NCBI RefSeq assembly: GCF_049341065.1
Contig: NZ_JBMPIX010000013.1
Location: 47,194-111,193, forward strand
Origin: Pacificoceanicola sp049341065
GTDB taxonomy: Bacteria; Pseudomonadota; Alphaproteobacteria; Rhodobacterales; Rhodobacteraceae
Length of the DNA stretch: 64,000 nucleotides
Direction: 5' to 3'
Shown: one piece after another, positions 44,133-52,958 of the stretch
Position numbering within the stretch: the first letter of the stretch is position 1
Layout: the number at the start of each line of letters is the position of its first letter
Made by a program: the position numbers and the translations under genes
The notes under the pieces: model-generated
Seen by the model: the letters and a program-made list of their open reading frames with translations, nothing else
Database searches by the model: none
Told to the model about the DNA's origin: nothing

Positions 44133-45104
44133 ATGCTTGTGAATGGAAGATGGGTCGAGAACTGGCAGCCGGTCCAGAAGGCTGATGAACAAGGGCGTTT
44201 CATACGCCAGGTTTCGGAGTTCCGGAACTGGGTCACCCCCGACGGACGCCCCGGCCCCACGGGCGAGGGTGGTTTCGAGGCCGAGGCCGGGCGGTACCGG
44301 CTCTATGTCGCGCTGATCTGCCCCTGGGCCTCGCGCACCCTGATCGCACGGCGCCTCAAGGGGCTTGCGGATTTGATCCCGGTCACGGTGGTCAACCCGA
44401 CGCTGACCGATCAGGGCTGGCGGTTCGGCGGCTATCCGGGCGCGGATGAGGACCCGCTATACGCGTCGAAATACATGCATGAACTCTATACCCGTGCCGA
44501 TCCCCATGTCTCGGGCCGCGCTACCGTGCCGGTGCTGTGGGACATGAAGCGCGGCGTCATGGTGAACAACGAAAGCGCCGATATCGTGCGCATGTTCGAT
44601 ACCGCCTTCGACGCGATCGCCCCATCCGATCTGCGTCTCTATCCCGCCGATTTGGCCGAAGAGATCGACGTGCTGAACAGGCAGGTTTACGAAAGCCTCA
44701 ATAACGGGGTCTACAAGGCCGGATTCGCCTCCAGCCAGGAGGCCTATGACGAAGCCGTCTCGGGGGTGTTCGCGATGCTTGACCAGCTCGAGTCCCGCCT
44801 CGGTGACGGCCGCCCGTATCTGTTCGGCGACAAGCTGACCGAAACTGATATCCGTGCTTTCGTGACGCTCATCCGGTTCGACGCGGCCTATCACGGACTA
44901 TTCAAGACCAACTGCCGGCAAATCGCGGATTACCCGCATCTTTCGGCGCATATGGAGCGTGTGCTGCGGTTGCCGGGCGTCGCGGAGACGGTCAATATGG
45001 ATCACATCACGCGCGGCTACTATTCAATCAAGGCGCTGAATCCGACGGGCATCCGGCCGACCGGCCCGGCGCATATCCGGCGGTTGCTTGACACTGTCGC
45101 GTAG
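44133..45104 (+). CDS. Glutathionyl-hydroquinone-reductase-type GST (Xi class), copy 1
   Basis: 323 residues. The catalytic cysteine is C63 in LICPWASRT, the CPWA motif of Xi-class enzymes, after the signature GRPGPTGEGGFEAEAGRY. Substrate- and glutathione-binding segments follow (VPVLWDMKRGVMVNNESADI). Such enzymes reduce glutathionyl-hydroquinones to free hydroquinones. A paralogue with the same cysteine position is at 48004-48990. The gene lies 39 bp after the VOC gene, in the LysR-1 operon. Confidence 0.92.
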   Translation: MLVNGRWVENWQPVQKADEQGRFIRQVSEFRNWVTPDGRPGPTGEGGFEAEAGRYRLYVALICPWASRTLIARRLKGLADLIPVTVVNPTLTDQGWRFGGYPGADEDPLYASKYMHELYTRADPHVSGRATVPVLWDMKRGVMVNNESADIVRMFDTAFDAIAPSDLRLYPADLAEEIDVLNRQVYESLNNGVYKAGFASSQEAYDEAVSGVFAMLDQLESRLGDGRPYLFGDKLTETDIRAFVTLIRFDAAYHGLFKTNCRQIADYPHLSAHMERVLRLPGVAETVNMDHITRGYYSIKALNPTGIRPTGPAHIRRLLDTVA

Positions 45105-45179
45105 GGGAAAACCGTGTTCGGCCGGCGGGTGCGAACCTTCGCCGAACATGCCAAACTACCGACAGCAGAAAGGCAGATC

Positions 45180-45485
45180 ATGTCCAGACCGATTCCGCAG
45201 GTGCAGCCCATTGAACGCGAGGAGCACCCGAGCAAAGGCCGCTATGTCTTCCGGTTAGGCGAGGACGAAGCAGAGATGACATATTCGCGCGCAGGTGAAA
45301 GCATGATAATCATCGATCACACTGAAGTTCCCGATGCGATGCGGGGCCGCTCGGTCGGGCAGGCGCTGGTGCGGCGCGCGGTCGAGGATGCGCGGGCCGA
45401 AGGCCGTTCCATCGTCCCGCTATGCCCCTTTGCCAAGGCGCAGTTCTTGCGCCATCCCGACTGGCACGATGTGCTGAAACGCTGA
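45180..45485 (+). CDS. Small GNAT-fold N-acetyltransferase (YjdJ/NATD1 type)
   Basis: 101 residues from the ATG at 45180 (AGGCAGATC upstream). The short acetyl-CoA-binding core is GRSVGQALVRRAVEDARAEG, with EAEMTYSRAGESMIIIDHTEV before it and LCPFAKAQFLRHP at the end; this is the single-domain YjdJ-like form. Target unknown. Fifteen bp before the pirin gene, so in the same unit. Confidence 0.87.
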   Translation: MSRPIPQVQPIEREEHPSKGRYVFRLGEDEAEMTYSRAGESMIIIDHTEVPDAMRGRSVGQALVRRAVEDARAEGRSIVPLCPFAKAQFLRHPDWHDVLKR

Positions 45486-45500
45486 ACTGGAGACGCAATC

Positions 45501-46463
45501 ATGAGCTGGAGCCCCTGCCCCGATCCCACGCTTGGTGAACCGGAAACAGTTGATGCGATCGAGACGCTGATCATTCCCCGCGCCGTCGATCTCGGCGGGC
45601 TGGAGGTGCGCCGTGCCCTGCCATCGACCAAGCGGCAGATGGTTGGTCCGTTCATCTTCTTCGACCAGATGGGACCGGCGGAATTCCTGACCGATCAGGG
45701 AATCGACGTGCGCCCGCATCCGCATATCAATCTGGCTACTGTCACCTATCTGTTCGAGGGCCGCATTCGGCACCGCGACAGCCTTGGCACGGATCGCGAG
45801 ATCGAGCCGGGCGCCGTCAACTGGATGAAGGCGGGGCGCGGCATCGTCCATTCCGAGCGCACCGATGAGGAGCGGCGCCGACAGGGCCAGCGCCTCTTCG
45901 GCCTTCAAACCTGGGTGGCGCTGCCCGAGGCGCAGGAGGAAGGCGATCCGGCCTTCGTCCATCACGGCGCAGAGGCCCTGCCGATAATCGAAGAGGGCGG
46001 AATGAAGGCGCGGCTGATCGCCGGCGCGGCCTTCGGGGCGCGGTCCCCGCTCGCGACGGCATCGGAAACACTTTACGCCGATGTCCAGCTCGCCCCCGGC
46101 GCGCGCTTTGCCGTCGAACCGTCCGTGACCGAGCGTGCCATTTATACCATCTCGGGCGAGATCGACGTGGCGGGACAGTCCTTTGCGCCAGCCCAGCTTC
46201 TGGTGCTGAGGCCGGGGGACCAGATCGTCGTGCGGGCCAAGAGTGCCGCGCGTATCATGCTGTTTGGCGGCGAGCCGATGGAGGGGCCGCGCTGGATCTG
46301 GTGGAATTTCGTCTCGTCGCGCAAGGAACGGATCGAGCAGGCCCAAGAGGAATGGCGGCGGGGTCGCTTTGACACTGTGCCTGGTGATGAATCCGACTTC
46401 ATTCCGCTCCCCGAGACGAACACCAAACCACGAAGGGCGCTCGGCGGCGTGTTTTATCAGTAG
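45501..46463 (+). CDS. Pirin-family protein, copy 1
   Basis: 320 residues, two cupin domains. Metal-binding residues of the N-terminal cupin are visible in the block PHPHINLATVTYLFEG, the H of GRIRHRDSLG and the E of IVHSERT. Pirins of bacteria can act as quercetin 2,3-dioxygenases or as redox-sensitive iron proteins. Last gene of the LysR-1 operon. Paralogue at 49113-50021; the longer form here has extra residues at the C-terminus (SSRKERIEQAQEEWRRGRF). Confidence 0.9.
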   Translation: MSWSPCPDPTLGEPETVDAIETLIIPRAVDLGGLEVRRALPSTKRQMVGPFIFFDQMGPAEFLTDQGIDVRPHPHINLATVTYLFEGRIRHRDSLGTDREIEPGAVNWMKAGRGIVHSERTDEERRRQGQRLFGLQTWVALPEAQEEGDPAFVHHGAEALPIIEEGGMKARLIAGAAFGARSPLATASETLYADVQLAPGARFAVEPSVTERAIYTISGEIDVAGQSFAPAQLLVLRPGDQIVVRAKSAARIMLFGGEPMEGPRWIWWNFVSSRKERIEQAQEEWRRGRFDTVPGDESDFIPLPETNTKPRRALGGVFYQ

Positions 46464-46616
46464 GGGTGAGGTGTGCACGGCGATCGCCGGGATGCTGCAA
46501 ATACGTCAACTGCGCGATGCGCAATCGCCCCCGCAAAGCGGCCGGTCTCGAGGTTGCCCGGCAACGCAAGAAAAAGGAATGCGCCCGATAGTGGGCCAGG
46601 GATGGGGGGCTGATTT

Positions 46617-47543
46617 TTGGCCGGGCAAATCGAACGTATCAGGGTATTTGTGAAGGTCGCCGAGCTTAATGGATTTGCGGCGGCCGCGCGTGAACTCGGC
46701 GTCACGCGCACGATTGCCACGCGCTATGTCAGCGAGTTGGAAGACGAGCTTGGCGCGCAACTTCTGGTGCGGACAACGCGCAAGGTCTCAACCACCGTGG
46801 CCGGGCGGCTCTATCTGGAGAGGATGCAAACGCTTCTGGCCGACCTGGACCGCGCGGATGAACTGATCAATCAGCAACACGCCACGCTATCGGGCGAGCT
46901 GTGCCTGTCGGCACCTGTCTCGTTCGGGCAGAGATTCCTTCCGCGGGTGCTCGCCGGGTTCCGCGAGAGCTATCCCGAGGTTCTGCTCAAGATTCACCTG
47001 ACCGACCGTTTCATCGATATCATCGAGGAAGGGTTCGACATGGCATTGCGTATCTCGGGGCCGCCGGAAGAAGTCTCGACCATCTGGCGCAAGATCATGC
47101 CCATCCGCCGCTCGATCGTCGCCAGCCCCGGTTACCTTGAGACGGCTCCGCCGCTTGAGCAGCCCGAAGATCTTGGCGGACACGCCATTCTTGGATACAG
47201 CCACTTCCCCGGCGGACAAAGCTGGAAACTGACGCATTGCAGAACCGGCGAGGTCCGTTCGGCAACGGTTCGTCATGGCTTTGAAAGCAACAGCGGCGAA
47301 TTGATCGTCGCGTCTGCCCTCGGCAACGGGGGCGTTTCAATGTTGCCGGATTTCCTTGTCCGTGATGAACTGGCCGCAGGCACGCTCCGCCGGATTTTGA
47401 CGGACTGGACGCCACCTGAGATCTGGCTGACGGCCTTCTATCCCCCATACGAGATGCTCCCCGCGAAAGTCGAAGCTTTCACGGGGTTCATCGAGGAACA
47501 GGTTCGCGCCTTCCCCGACATGAGCGGTCGGATGGTGGTGTAG
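46617..47543 (+). CDS. LysR-family regulator 2
   Basis: 308 residues from a TTG at 46617 (GGGGGG upstream). Winged helix NGFAAAARELGVTRTIATRYV and substrate-binding domain (GELCLSAPVSFGQRFLPRVL). Related to LysR 1 but not identical. In the same direction as the GST-pirin-WrbA genes downstream, 460 bp away, and the likely regulator of them. The C-terminal FTGFIEEQVRAFPDMSGRM is typical length. Confidence 0.9.
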   Translation: MAGQIERIRVFVKVAELNGFAAAARELGVTRTIATRYVSELEDELGAQLLVRTTRKVSTTVAGRLYLERMQTLLADLDRADELINQQHATLSGELCLSAPVSFGQRFLPRVLAGFRESYPEVLLKIHLTDRFIDIIEEGFDMALRISGPPEEVSTIWRKIMPIRRSIVASPGYLETAPPLEQPEDLGGHAILGYSHFPGGQSWKLTHCRTGEVRSATVRHGFESNSGELIVASALGNGGVSMLPDFLVRDELAAGTLRRILTDWTPPEIWLTAFYPPYEMLPAKVEAFTGFIEEQVRAFPDMSGRMVV

Positions 47544-48003
47544 CATTTGCCGCCGCCGACTTCGCAATGCGATGAGCCGCAGCAAAAATTCTCAGGGCAT
47601 GTTGATAGTTTCGATGTAACCGGCGGTGCCTTCGTAACAGCTAATCCGGCCCATCCAGCCACGATAAAGATGAGGGACGGAAATACGCGCCCGGCAGGCG
47701 CAGCAATTTTGCGTAACGTTGCGCCAATTTTGCCCGTTGCCATGCGTGCCGTGGGGATAAGGCTGCGATCTGTGCAGTAAAGTTACACCCTGACCCGCGG
47801 AAATTGCCACGCGGGGATTGCCGGGCGATTTCGCACTATTGGCATCTTTTAACGCAACAATTGCGATGTATTTGATCGTAATGCGGAACTTCAAAAGTTC
47901 ATTGTTGCACTGAGCGCGTCAGTCAATTGCGCAGAGGTCAACTTGTCTCAGCCTCCCGTTTCACCCACATGCTAAGCAACAGAATGCATCGGAGGAAATG
48001 ACA
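47544..48003. other. 460-bp non-coding region before GST copy 2
   Basis: No gene. The right half is AT-richer than its neighbours (for example ATTGCGATGTATTTGATCG, 47860-47878), in line with a promoter and LysR-binding region for the GST-pirin-WrbA unit. A minus frame at 47592-47894 has no domain and is rejected. Confidence 0.5.
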
Positions 48004-48990
48004 ATGGGCCTGCTTATCGACGGCAAATGGGAAGACCGCTGGTACGACACCGGCAAGAGCAGCGGGAAGTTCGAGCGCGAGGATGCGCGGTTCCGCAACT
48101 GGATTACGCGCGACGGCCGCCCCGGCCCAAGCGGCGAGGGCGGGTTCGAGGCCGAGGCAGGTCGGTATCACCTCTATGTGTCGCTGGCTTGCCCCTGGGC
48201 ACACCGCACGGTGATCTTCCGCAAGCTCAAAGGACTCGAAGACCTGATCGGCCTGACGGTCGTGCATCCGCACATGCTCGAGAGTGGTTGGGAATTCGAT
48301 CCCGCCGACCCCGATCCAATCGGGGGGCAAAAATTCCTGCACCAGGTCTACACCAGCGTCGTGCCCGACATGACTGGCCGCGTGACGGTGCCTTTGCTGT
48401 GGGACCGAAAGCGGCAGACCATCGTGAGCAACGAGAGCTCGGAGATCATCCGCATATTCAACGGCGCGTTCGATGATATCACGGGCAACAGGCTGGACTT
48501 CTACCCCGAAGAATTGCGCACAGAAATCGACGCCATGAACGACTTCGTCTACCCGCGCATCAACAACGGTGTCTATCGTGCCGGCTTCGCCACAACGCAG
48601 CAGGCCTACGAAGAGGCTTTCGACCAGCTGTTCGACGCGCTCGATACGCTCGAAGCCCGGCTGGGCCGCTCACGCTATCTGCTGGGAGACCGCGTGACCG
48701 AGGCCGACTGGCGCCTGTTCACCACGCTGGTCCGGTTCGATGCGGTCTATCACGGTCACTTCAAGACCAATCTGCACCGGATCGAGGACTACCCGAACCT
48801 GTCGAATTACGTCCGCGACCTCTATCAGGTGCCGGGTGTCTCCGAGACCGTGAGTCTCTGGCACATCAAGCAACATTACTATGTGAGCCAGCGGACCATC
48901 AATCCGACGCAGATCGTCCCCAAGGGCGGCGAGCCGGATTTTTCGCGCGCGCATGACCGCGATCACGTGACCCTGCGCGCGGCCAGCTGA
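48004..48990 (+). CDS. Glutathionyl-hydroquinone-reductase-type GST (Xi class), copy 2
   Basis: 328 residues from the second of two close ATGs; GGAGGAA is best spaced to 48004. Catalytic C63 in LACPWAHRT and the signature GRPGPSGEGGFEAEAGRY match copy 1. Its substrate is likewise expected to be glutathionyl-hydroquinones. First gene of the second cassette (GST, pirin, WrbA), downstream of LysR 2. Confidence 0.92.
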   Translation: MGLLIDGKWEDRWYDTGKSSGKFEREDARFRNWITRDGRPGPSGEGGFEAEAGRYHLYVSLACPWAHRTVIFRKLKGLEDLIGLTVVHPHMLESGWEFDPADPDPIGGQKFLHQVYTSVVPDMTGRVTVPLLWDRKRQTIVSNESSEIIRIFNGAFDDITGNRLDFYPEELRTEIDAMNDFVYPRINNGVYRAGFATTQQAYEEAFDQLFDALDTLEARLGRSRYLLGDRVTEADWRLFTTLVRFDAVYHGHFKTNLHRIEDYPNLSNYVRDLYQVPGVSETVSLWHIKQHYYVSQRTINPTQIVPKGGEPDFSRAHDRDHVTLRAAS

Positions 48991-49112
48991 CGGCACCTGC
49001 TTGCGCGGCATTGGGATCTGCGCGTTATCGCACAGCCGATGCCACTTCTTTGCCAATAACGATTTCGCCTCCAAGGCCCATCTTGGATGTATATGAACAA
49101 AAGGAGCTTCCC

Positions 49113-50021
49113 ATGACGTTCAGACCAGTAGCCTCCACCAGTAAAGCGCAACCTGCACTGGAAGGTGCGGGCGTGCATCTGCAGCGCGTATTCGGATTCG
49201 ACGATCCGTCATTGACCGATCCGTTTCTGATGATGGACGATTTTCGCAACGATGACCCGCGGCTTTATTCCAAGGGATTTCCCTGGCATCCGCATCGCGG
49301 GATTGAAACGATCACCTATGTTCTGGACGGTCAGGTCGAACATGCTGATTCGCTTGGGAACCGCGGCCTGCTTGGCCCGGGCAGCGTTCAGTGGATGACT
49401 GCCGGATCGGGCATCGTGCATCAGGAAATGCCTGCGGGCAACGCCAAGGGCCAGATGCACGGCTTCCAGCTCTGGGCCAATCTGCCCGCGTCGCTCAAGA
49501 TGACGGCGCCGCGCTACCAGGACATTACCGCCGGCGACATCCCCGTCGAGGGCGACGATGACGGCACGGTGGTCAAGGTGATCACTGGCTCGTTCTGGGG
49601 CAAGACCGGCCCGGTGGACGGGATCGCGGCCAATCCGATGCTGCTCGATGTCTCAGTGCCCGCCGGTCGGCGCAAGGTGCTTCCGGTGGACACGCGGGCC
49701 AATGCGCTGGCCTATGTCTTTGCCGGTTCCGGCACGTTCCGCGATGCCAGCGATCCTGTCGGCATCAAGGTCGAAAAGGAATATCGCGGGCAAGAGCTGA
49801 ATATCCGTGATCAGACCGGCAACCGCACGCTGGTCCGTTTCGGGTCTGGCGACGAGATCACGGTTCAGGCGGGCGACGATGGCATTCGTTTCCTGCTGAT
49901 GACCGGAAGACCGATTCAGGAACCCGTCGCCTGGCATGGTCCCATCGTGATGAACACCCAAGAAGAACTACGGCAGGCAATCTTTGAACTGAACAACGGC
50001 ACCTTCCTAAAGCAAGCGTGA
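49113..50021 (+). CDS. Pirin-family protein, copy 2
   Basis: 302 residues from the ATG at 49113 (AAAGGAG upstream). The metal-ligand pattern is PWHPHRGIETITYVLDG, VEHADSLG and the E of IVHQEMP, the standard pirin H-x-H...H...E set. Second cupin contains the WHGPIVMNT block typical of pirins. It lies between GST 2 and WrbA, in one transcription unit. Confidence 0.92.
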   Translation: MTFRPVASTSKAQPALEGAGVHLQRVFGFDDPSLTDPFLMMDDFRNDDPRLYSKGFPWHPHRGIETITYVLDGQVEHADSLGNRGLLGPGSVQWMTAGSGIVHQEMPAGNAKGQMHGFQLWANLPASLKMTAPRYQDITAGDIPVEGDDDGTVVKVITGSFWGKTGPVDGIAANPMLLDVSVPAGRRKVLPVDTRANALAYVFAGSGTFRDASDPVGIKVEKEYRGQELNIRDQTGNRTLVRFGSGDEITVQAGDDGIRFLLMTGRPIQEPVAWHGPIVMNTQEELRQAIFELNNGTFLKQA

Positions 50022-50068
50022 GGATGCCGCACGGTACGCAATACCAACCAACTGAAAAGGAAAAGACA

Positions 50069-50662
50069 ATGGCACAGCCCAAGATCGCAATTATCTTCTA
50101 CTCGACCTACGGAACCAACCATGCCGTCGCCTTGGCGGCGGCAGAGGCCGCCCGCAATGCAGGTGCGGATATCCGCCTTCGCCGGGTTCCCGAGACGGCC
50201 CCGAAGGAGGTTGTCGCGACTCAGGACGCCTGGAAAGCGCAACTGGACAAGATGGGCGATATCCCCGAGGCGACGGCCGACGACATGGAATGGGCCGACG
50301 GCTATTTCTTCTCGACACCGACCCGTTTCGGCGTGGCCGCCAGCCAGATTCGCGCCTTCATTGATACGCTGGGAGGACTGTGGGGTGCCGGCAAGCTGGC
50401 CAACAAGACCTTTACGGCCACGACGAGCGCCCAGAATCCGCATGGCGGTCAGGAAGCGACCATACTCAGCCTGTACACCACTGCGATGCATTGGGGCGCC
50501 ATCATTGTCGCGCCGGGTTTTACCGATCAGTCCATTTTTGACGCTGGCGGCAACCCCTACGGCTTCTCGACCAACGCCAATGGCTTTGACGATGCCGGCA
50601 AGGCGGCAGTGGCTCATCAGGCCAAGCGCCTCGTGGAGATGACCACAAAGATCACCGGCTGA
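50069..50662 (+). CDS. wrbA: NAD(P)H:quinone oxidoreductase, WrbA type
   Basis: 197 residues. Flavodoxin-like FMN site in IAIIFYSTYGTNHAVA and the FSTPTRFGV segment, then GQEATILSLYTTAMHWGAII, which is the WrbA mark. WrbA reduces quinones by two electrons, avoiding semiquinone radicals. Preceded by pirin 2 by 47 bp with AAAAGGAAAAGACA as ribosome site. Completes the quinone-protection cassette. Confidence 0.92.
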   Translation: MAQPKIAIIFYSTYGTNHAVALAAAEAARNAGADIRLRRVPETAPKEVVATQDAWKAQLDKMGDIPEATADDMEWADGYFFSTPTRFGVAASQIRAFIDTLGGLWGAGKLANKTFTATTSAQNPHGGQEATILSLYTTAMHWGAIIVAPGFTDQSIFDAGGNPYGFSTNANGFDDAGKAAVAHQAKRLVEMTTKITG

Positions 50663-50997
50663 TCGAGACGGCAGATCGCGGGCGATATCCGGGCGCGAAC
50701 CAGAGCGCCCTACCGCCCGCGAAACCGGTCATATGCTGTATGCATATCAGTTCGTGGGACAAGAAGGCTGCTGCTGCGAAGCCCTTAATGTCGTTTTGCA
50801 CAAATAAGTAAGTTCAGCAGTTTTTTACCCTTCGGCAGGATCAACTGCAACCGGTCGGGTCTGTCGCGCGCCGCCTCGATCGGATATCGGCGGTCTGCAC
50901 CACCCGGCTGCGGCTACGCTCTCAAACGCAGGCCGAGGTCGAAGCACCGCATGTCGGCACGCAGCCCGGCACAGGTACAGGGACACCGGGTGCTGGT
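50663..50997. other. 335-bp stretch holding only the DUF932 relic
   Basis: No gene. The only recognisable part is 50831-50915, a decayed piece of a DUF932 gene described separately. The rest (50663-50830, 50916-50997) shows no motif. Confidence 0.5.
50831..50915 (-). pseudogene. DUF932 gene fragment
   Basis: About 85 bp that matches the inside of the DUF932 gene at 30836-30920 in the same orientation, including the identical run ATATCGGCGGTCTGCACCAC. After correcting one missing base it encodes RSRSRVVQTADIR and then EAARDRPDRLQLILPK-like sequence. Only this piece remains. Together with the second ssb it marks a duplicated backbone segment. Confidence 0.8.
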
Positions 50998-51384
50998 CTA
51001 ATTGTTGGGTCTAGACCTCAAGCTGGCCACCGCATCAAGGAAGGCCTGATCCAGCACCGGATCGTCCCATTTACCAGCGACAGCCATCCAGCGATCCAGA
51101 TCCTCACGGAAACCCGGATCGTCACTCTTCATGTGAAACGTGAACAGGCGGTTGACGATGTCCCGCATCAGGCTTGCCATCTGGGCGTCGTCGATATGGG
51201 CGGCCTCAAGCCATGGTATTTCGCGGCCCTCGGCATCGATCACGAGGACATCGGAATAATCCCCCGTCCTGGTTGTTGGCACCGTGCCTGCGTGCAGGTC
51301 TTCGAGGCGCGAATTGCGGATGCAGATCATGGCCATGATCTTCGCAAGATTGGCCGCGATGCGGTCTTCGTCAGCGGGTTTCAT
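50998..51384 (-). CDS. Hypothetical protein beside the ParDE pair
   Basis: 128 residues from the ATG at 51384. Soluble, acidic, with ANLAKIMAMICIRNSRLEDLHAG near the start (read in parts) and DIVNRLFTFHMKSDDPGF in the middle. Proteins of this kind are often next to toxin-antitoxin genes in alphaproteobacteria, but I know no role. It lies 61 bp after the parE stop; the open frame beyond 51384 is shadow of parE. Confidence 0.7.
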   Translation of the reverse strand: MKPADEDRIAANLAKIMAMICIRNSRLEDLHAGTVPTTRTGDYSDVLVIDAEGREIPWLEAAHIDDAQMASLMRDIVNRLFTFHMKSDDPGFREDLDRWMAVAGKWDDPVLDQAFLDAVASLRSRPNN

Positions 51385-51445
51385 GAACAAATCCTCATGT
51401 GGTAGATAAATATCGGCTGTCGGCTTGTGGGACACAAGGACAGGA

Positions 51446-51757
51446 TCATTCGTTGAGATAGGCCGTCCAGTTTTGCCGCGCATGCACAATACGCAGCACG
51501 TCCAGCCAGCTGTCTTCGATCCGATAGATGATGAGATGGGACCCTGAGCGGTACACCCGCACCGGTGGGCGAATTTCGAGCCGTTCGCGCGCGATTTCCG
51601 GGTGTCGGACCAGCAGGGACATATCACTGGCAATCGCGCGGATGTAGGTTTCGGCCTGGCCAACAGACCAGATGCGCAGGGTGTAATCCCAGATCGCGTC
51701 CAGATCGCTTAATGCTGCGGGAGACAGTCGGCATTCAGTGACCGTTGGTGTCGGCAT
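51446..51757 (-). CDS. parE: ParE/RelE-family toxin
   Basis: 103 residues. The family pattern LSPAALSDLDAIWDYTLRIW at the start, ISVGQAETYIRAI-like helix, then RLEIRPPVRVYRSGSHLIIY and the C-terminal VLRIVHARQNW. Likely poisons DNA gyrase (ParE) rather than mRNA, going by the ParD partner. Overlaps the antitoxin gene by 23 bp, so translation is coupled. Confidence 0.92.
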   Translation of the reverse strand: MPTPTVTECRLSPAALSDLDAIWDYTLRIWSVGQAETYIRAIASDMSLLVRHPEIARERLEIRPPVRVYRSGSHLIIYRIEDSWLDVLRIVHARQNWTAYLNE

Positions 51758-51989
51758 TCTGATCTCGCTTGCGGGCTAGGAATGCTTCGACATCCAAATG
51801 CCGCGCGGGACCACTGGCGATGCCCTCATCGACGAGCTGCTGCAGCTCCGCAATGGCTTGATGGCGGTCCTGGTCCCGGCGGATCAGATCGCGAACGTAG
51901 TCACTGGCGTTGCTGTAGCGCCCATCCTTGGTTTGCGCCTCGACCCAGGTCTTCATCGGATCGGGCAATGAGACATTCATCGTGGCCAT
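51735..51989 (-). CDS. parD: ParD-family antitoxin (ribbon-helix-helix)
   Basis: 84 residues from the ATG at 51989. MATMNVSLPDPMKTWVEAQ is the ribbon strand and first helix of the RHH fold; RYSNASDYVRDLIRRD is the second helix; the tail binds ParE. GGAGATCAAGATC precedes the ATG. It neutralises ParE and represses the operon. The frame upstream to 52031 lacks a ribosome site. Confidence 0.92.
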   Translation of the reverse strand: MATMNVSLPDPMKTWVEAQTKDGRYSNASDYVRDLIRRDQDRHQAIAELQQLVDEGIASGPARHLDVEAFLARKRDQNADTNGH

Positions 51990-52094
51990 GATCTTGATCT
52001 CCTTCCTCATGAGGATGGCATAGATTGCCAAAGTTTGTCAATAAGCGCGCCAGCGCCACCAGACTGGACCTAACCGGCTACGGCGCTCCCCGAA

Positions 52095-52115
52095 CCCGGC
52101 GGGTTGTCCGCCGGG
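52095..52115 (-). terminator. Hairpin terminator after ssb copy B
   Basis: CCCGGCGG-GTTGT-CCGCCGGG, an 8-bp stem, 25 bp past the ssb stop. It matches the copy-A hairpin apart from the loop and one base pair. Only a short T-run follows on the minus strand. Confidence 0.6.
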
Positions 52116-52139
52116 CCCGAGGGGGAGACCCCGTTCTGT

Positions 52140-52544
52140 TCAGAACGGGATCTCGTCGGCGCGGTCGACCAGCTCGGGGGCCTCACCCTCGGCCGACTTC
52201 GGGCGGCTGAGGAAGTCGACCTTCTCGGCGATGATCTCGCAGCCGTAGCGGTCAATGCCCATGCTATCGATCCACTTGCTGTAGTGGATACGGCCGTGGG
52301 CGAGGACCTTCATGCCCTTTTCGCAATACTCCGTGACCGTCTTGCCGAGACCGTTGAAGCAGGTGATGCGGTGCCATTCCGTGTCCATGACCCGGTAGCC
52401 GTTGTCGTCGCGCATCACGCGACCTTCCGAGAGGCGGGGGCGCGAGGTGGCAAGGCTGAAGTTGGTGATCTGGGAGCCGCCCTGGGTGGTGCGGGCTTCG
52501 GGGTTCTGATCGATGTTGCCGGCGAGGATGACGATGCTCTGCAT
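52140..52544 (-). CDS. ssb: Single-stranded DNA-binding protein, copy B
   Basis: 134 residues from the ATG at 52544 with CAGGAGCTTACCC upstream. OB-fold blocks match copy A (SIVILAGNIDQNPEAR, QITNFSLATSRPRL, EWHRITCFNGLGKTV). The tail DRADEIPF keeps the essential acidic-hydrophobic tip but has lost one acidic residue compared with copy A (DRDDEIPF). Both copies have intact frames, so both may be expressed. Confidence 0.92.
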   Translation of the reverse strand: MQSIVILAGNIDQNPEARTTQGGSQITNFSLATSRPRLSEGRVMRDDNGYRVMDTEWHRITCFNGLGKTVTEYCEKGMKVLAHGRIHYSKWIDSMGIDRYGCEIIAEKVDFLSRPKSAEGEAPELVDRADEIPF

Positions 52545-52958
52545 GGGTAAGCTCCTGTGTTTCCTGTCTTCGGGACCGTCCCTTCGACAAGACCCGAAAA
52601 AGCCCGTCGGGTGACGCGTGCACGGTGGACAGCATGGCCGCCGGAAACCCCCAGAGGACCGGGGTGGAGCGGGCAGGCCTGGCACAGGCCAACACGGCCC
52701 GGGCTGGCGCGGGGTTGCGCGCAGGAGACCGAACGGGATTAGGGGATTGTCAGTCGAAGGGATGGCCCAGAGGACAGAGAGGCGCGGGGAGCACATGCGA
52801 GACCCTGTCACCTTGCCCAGTCGGGACTGCGTGAACCCAAGTCCAGCATCCGACTAGCGGCTGAAAATGCCAAGCACAGACTTCCGTCACCCCTACCACG
52901 CCTGCTGGGAGTCGCAGGGCTCTGCTGCGACGGGCTAACGATAGCGCCTGCTGAACTT

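Larger units (their letters stand above)
52085..52936. repeat. Segmental duplication, copy B (ssb module)
   Basis: Same order and orientation as 36440-37282: hairpin, ssb, then about 390 bp of upstream sequence. The gene-free part 52545-52958 shares with copy A GGGACCGTCCCTTCGACAAG (52572-52591) and GGGATTAGGGGATTGTCAG. Homology ends near 52936, just before the P-type ATPase stop. Confidence 0.85.

Noticed and set aside
47592..47894. Minus-strand frame of 100 codons in the GST 2 promoter region
   Set aside because: No ribosome site, no domain, and the region is AT-rich like a promoter.
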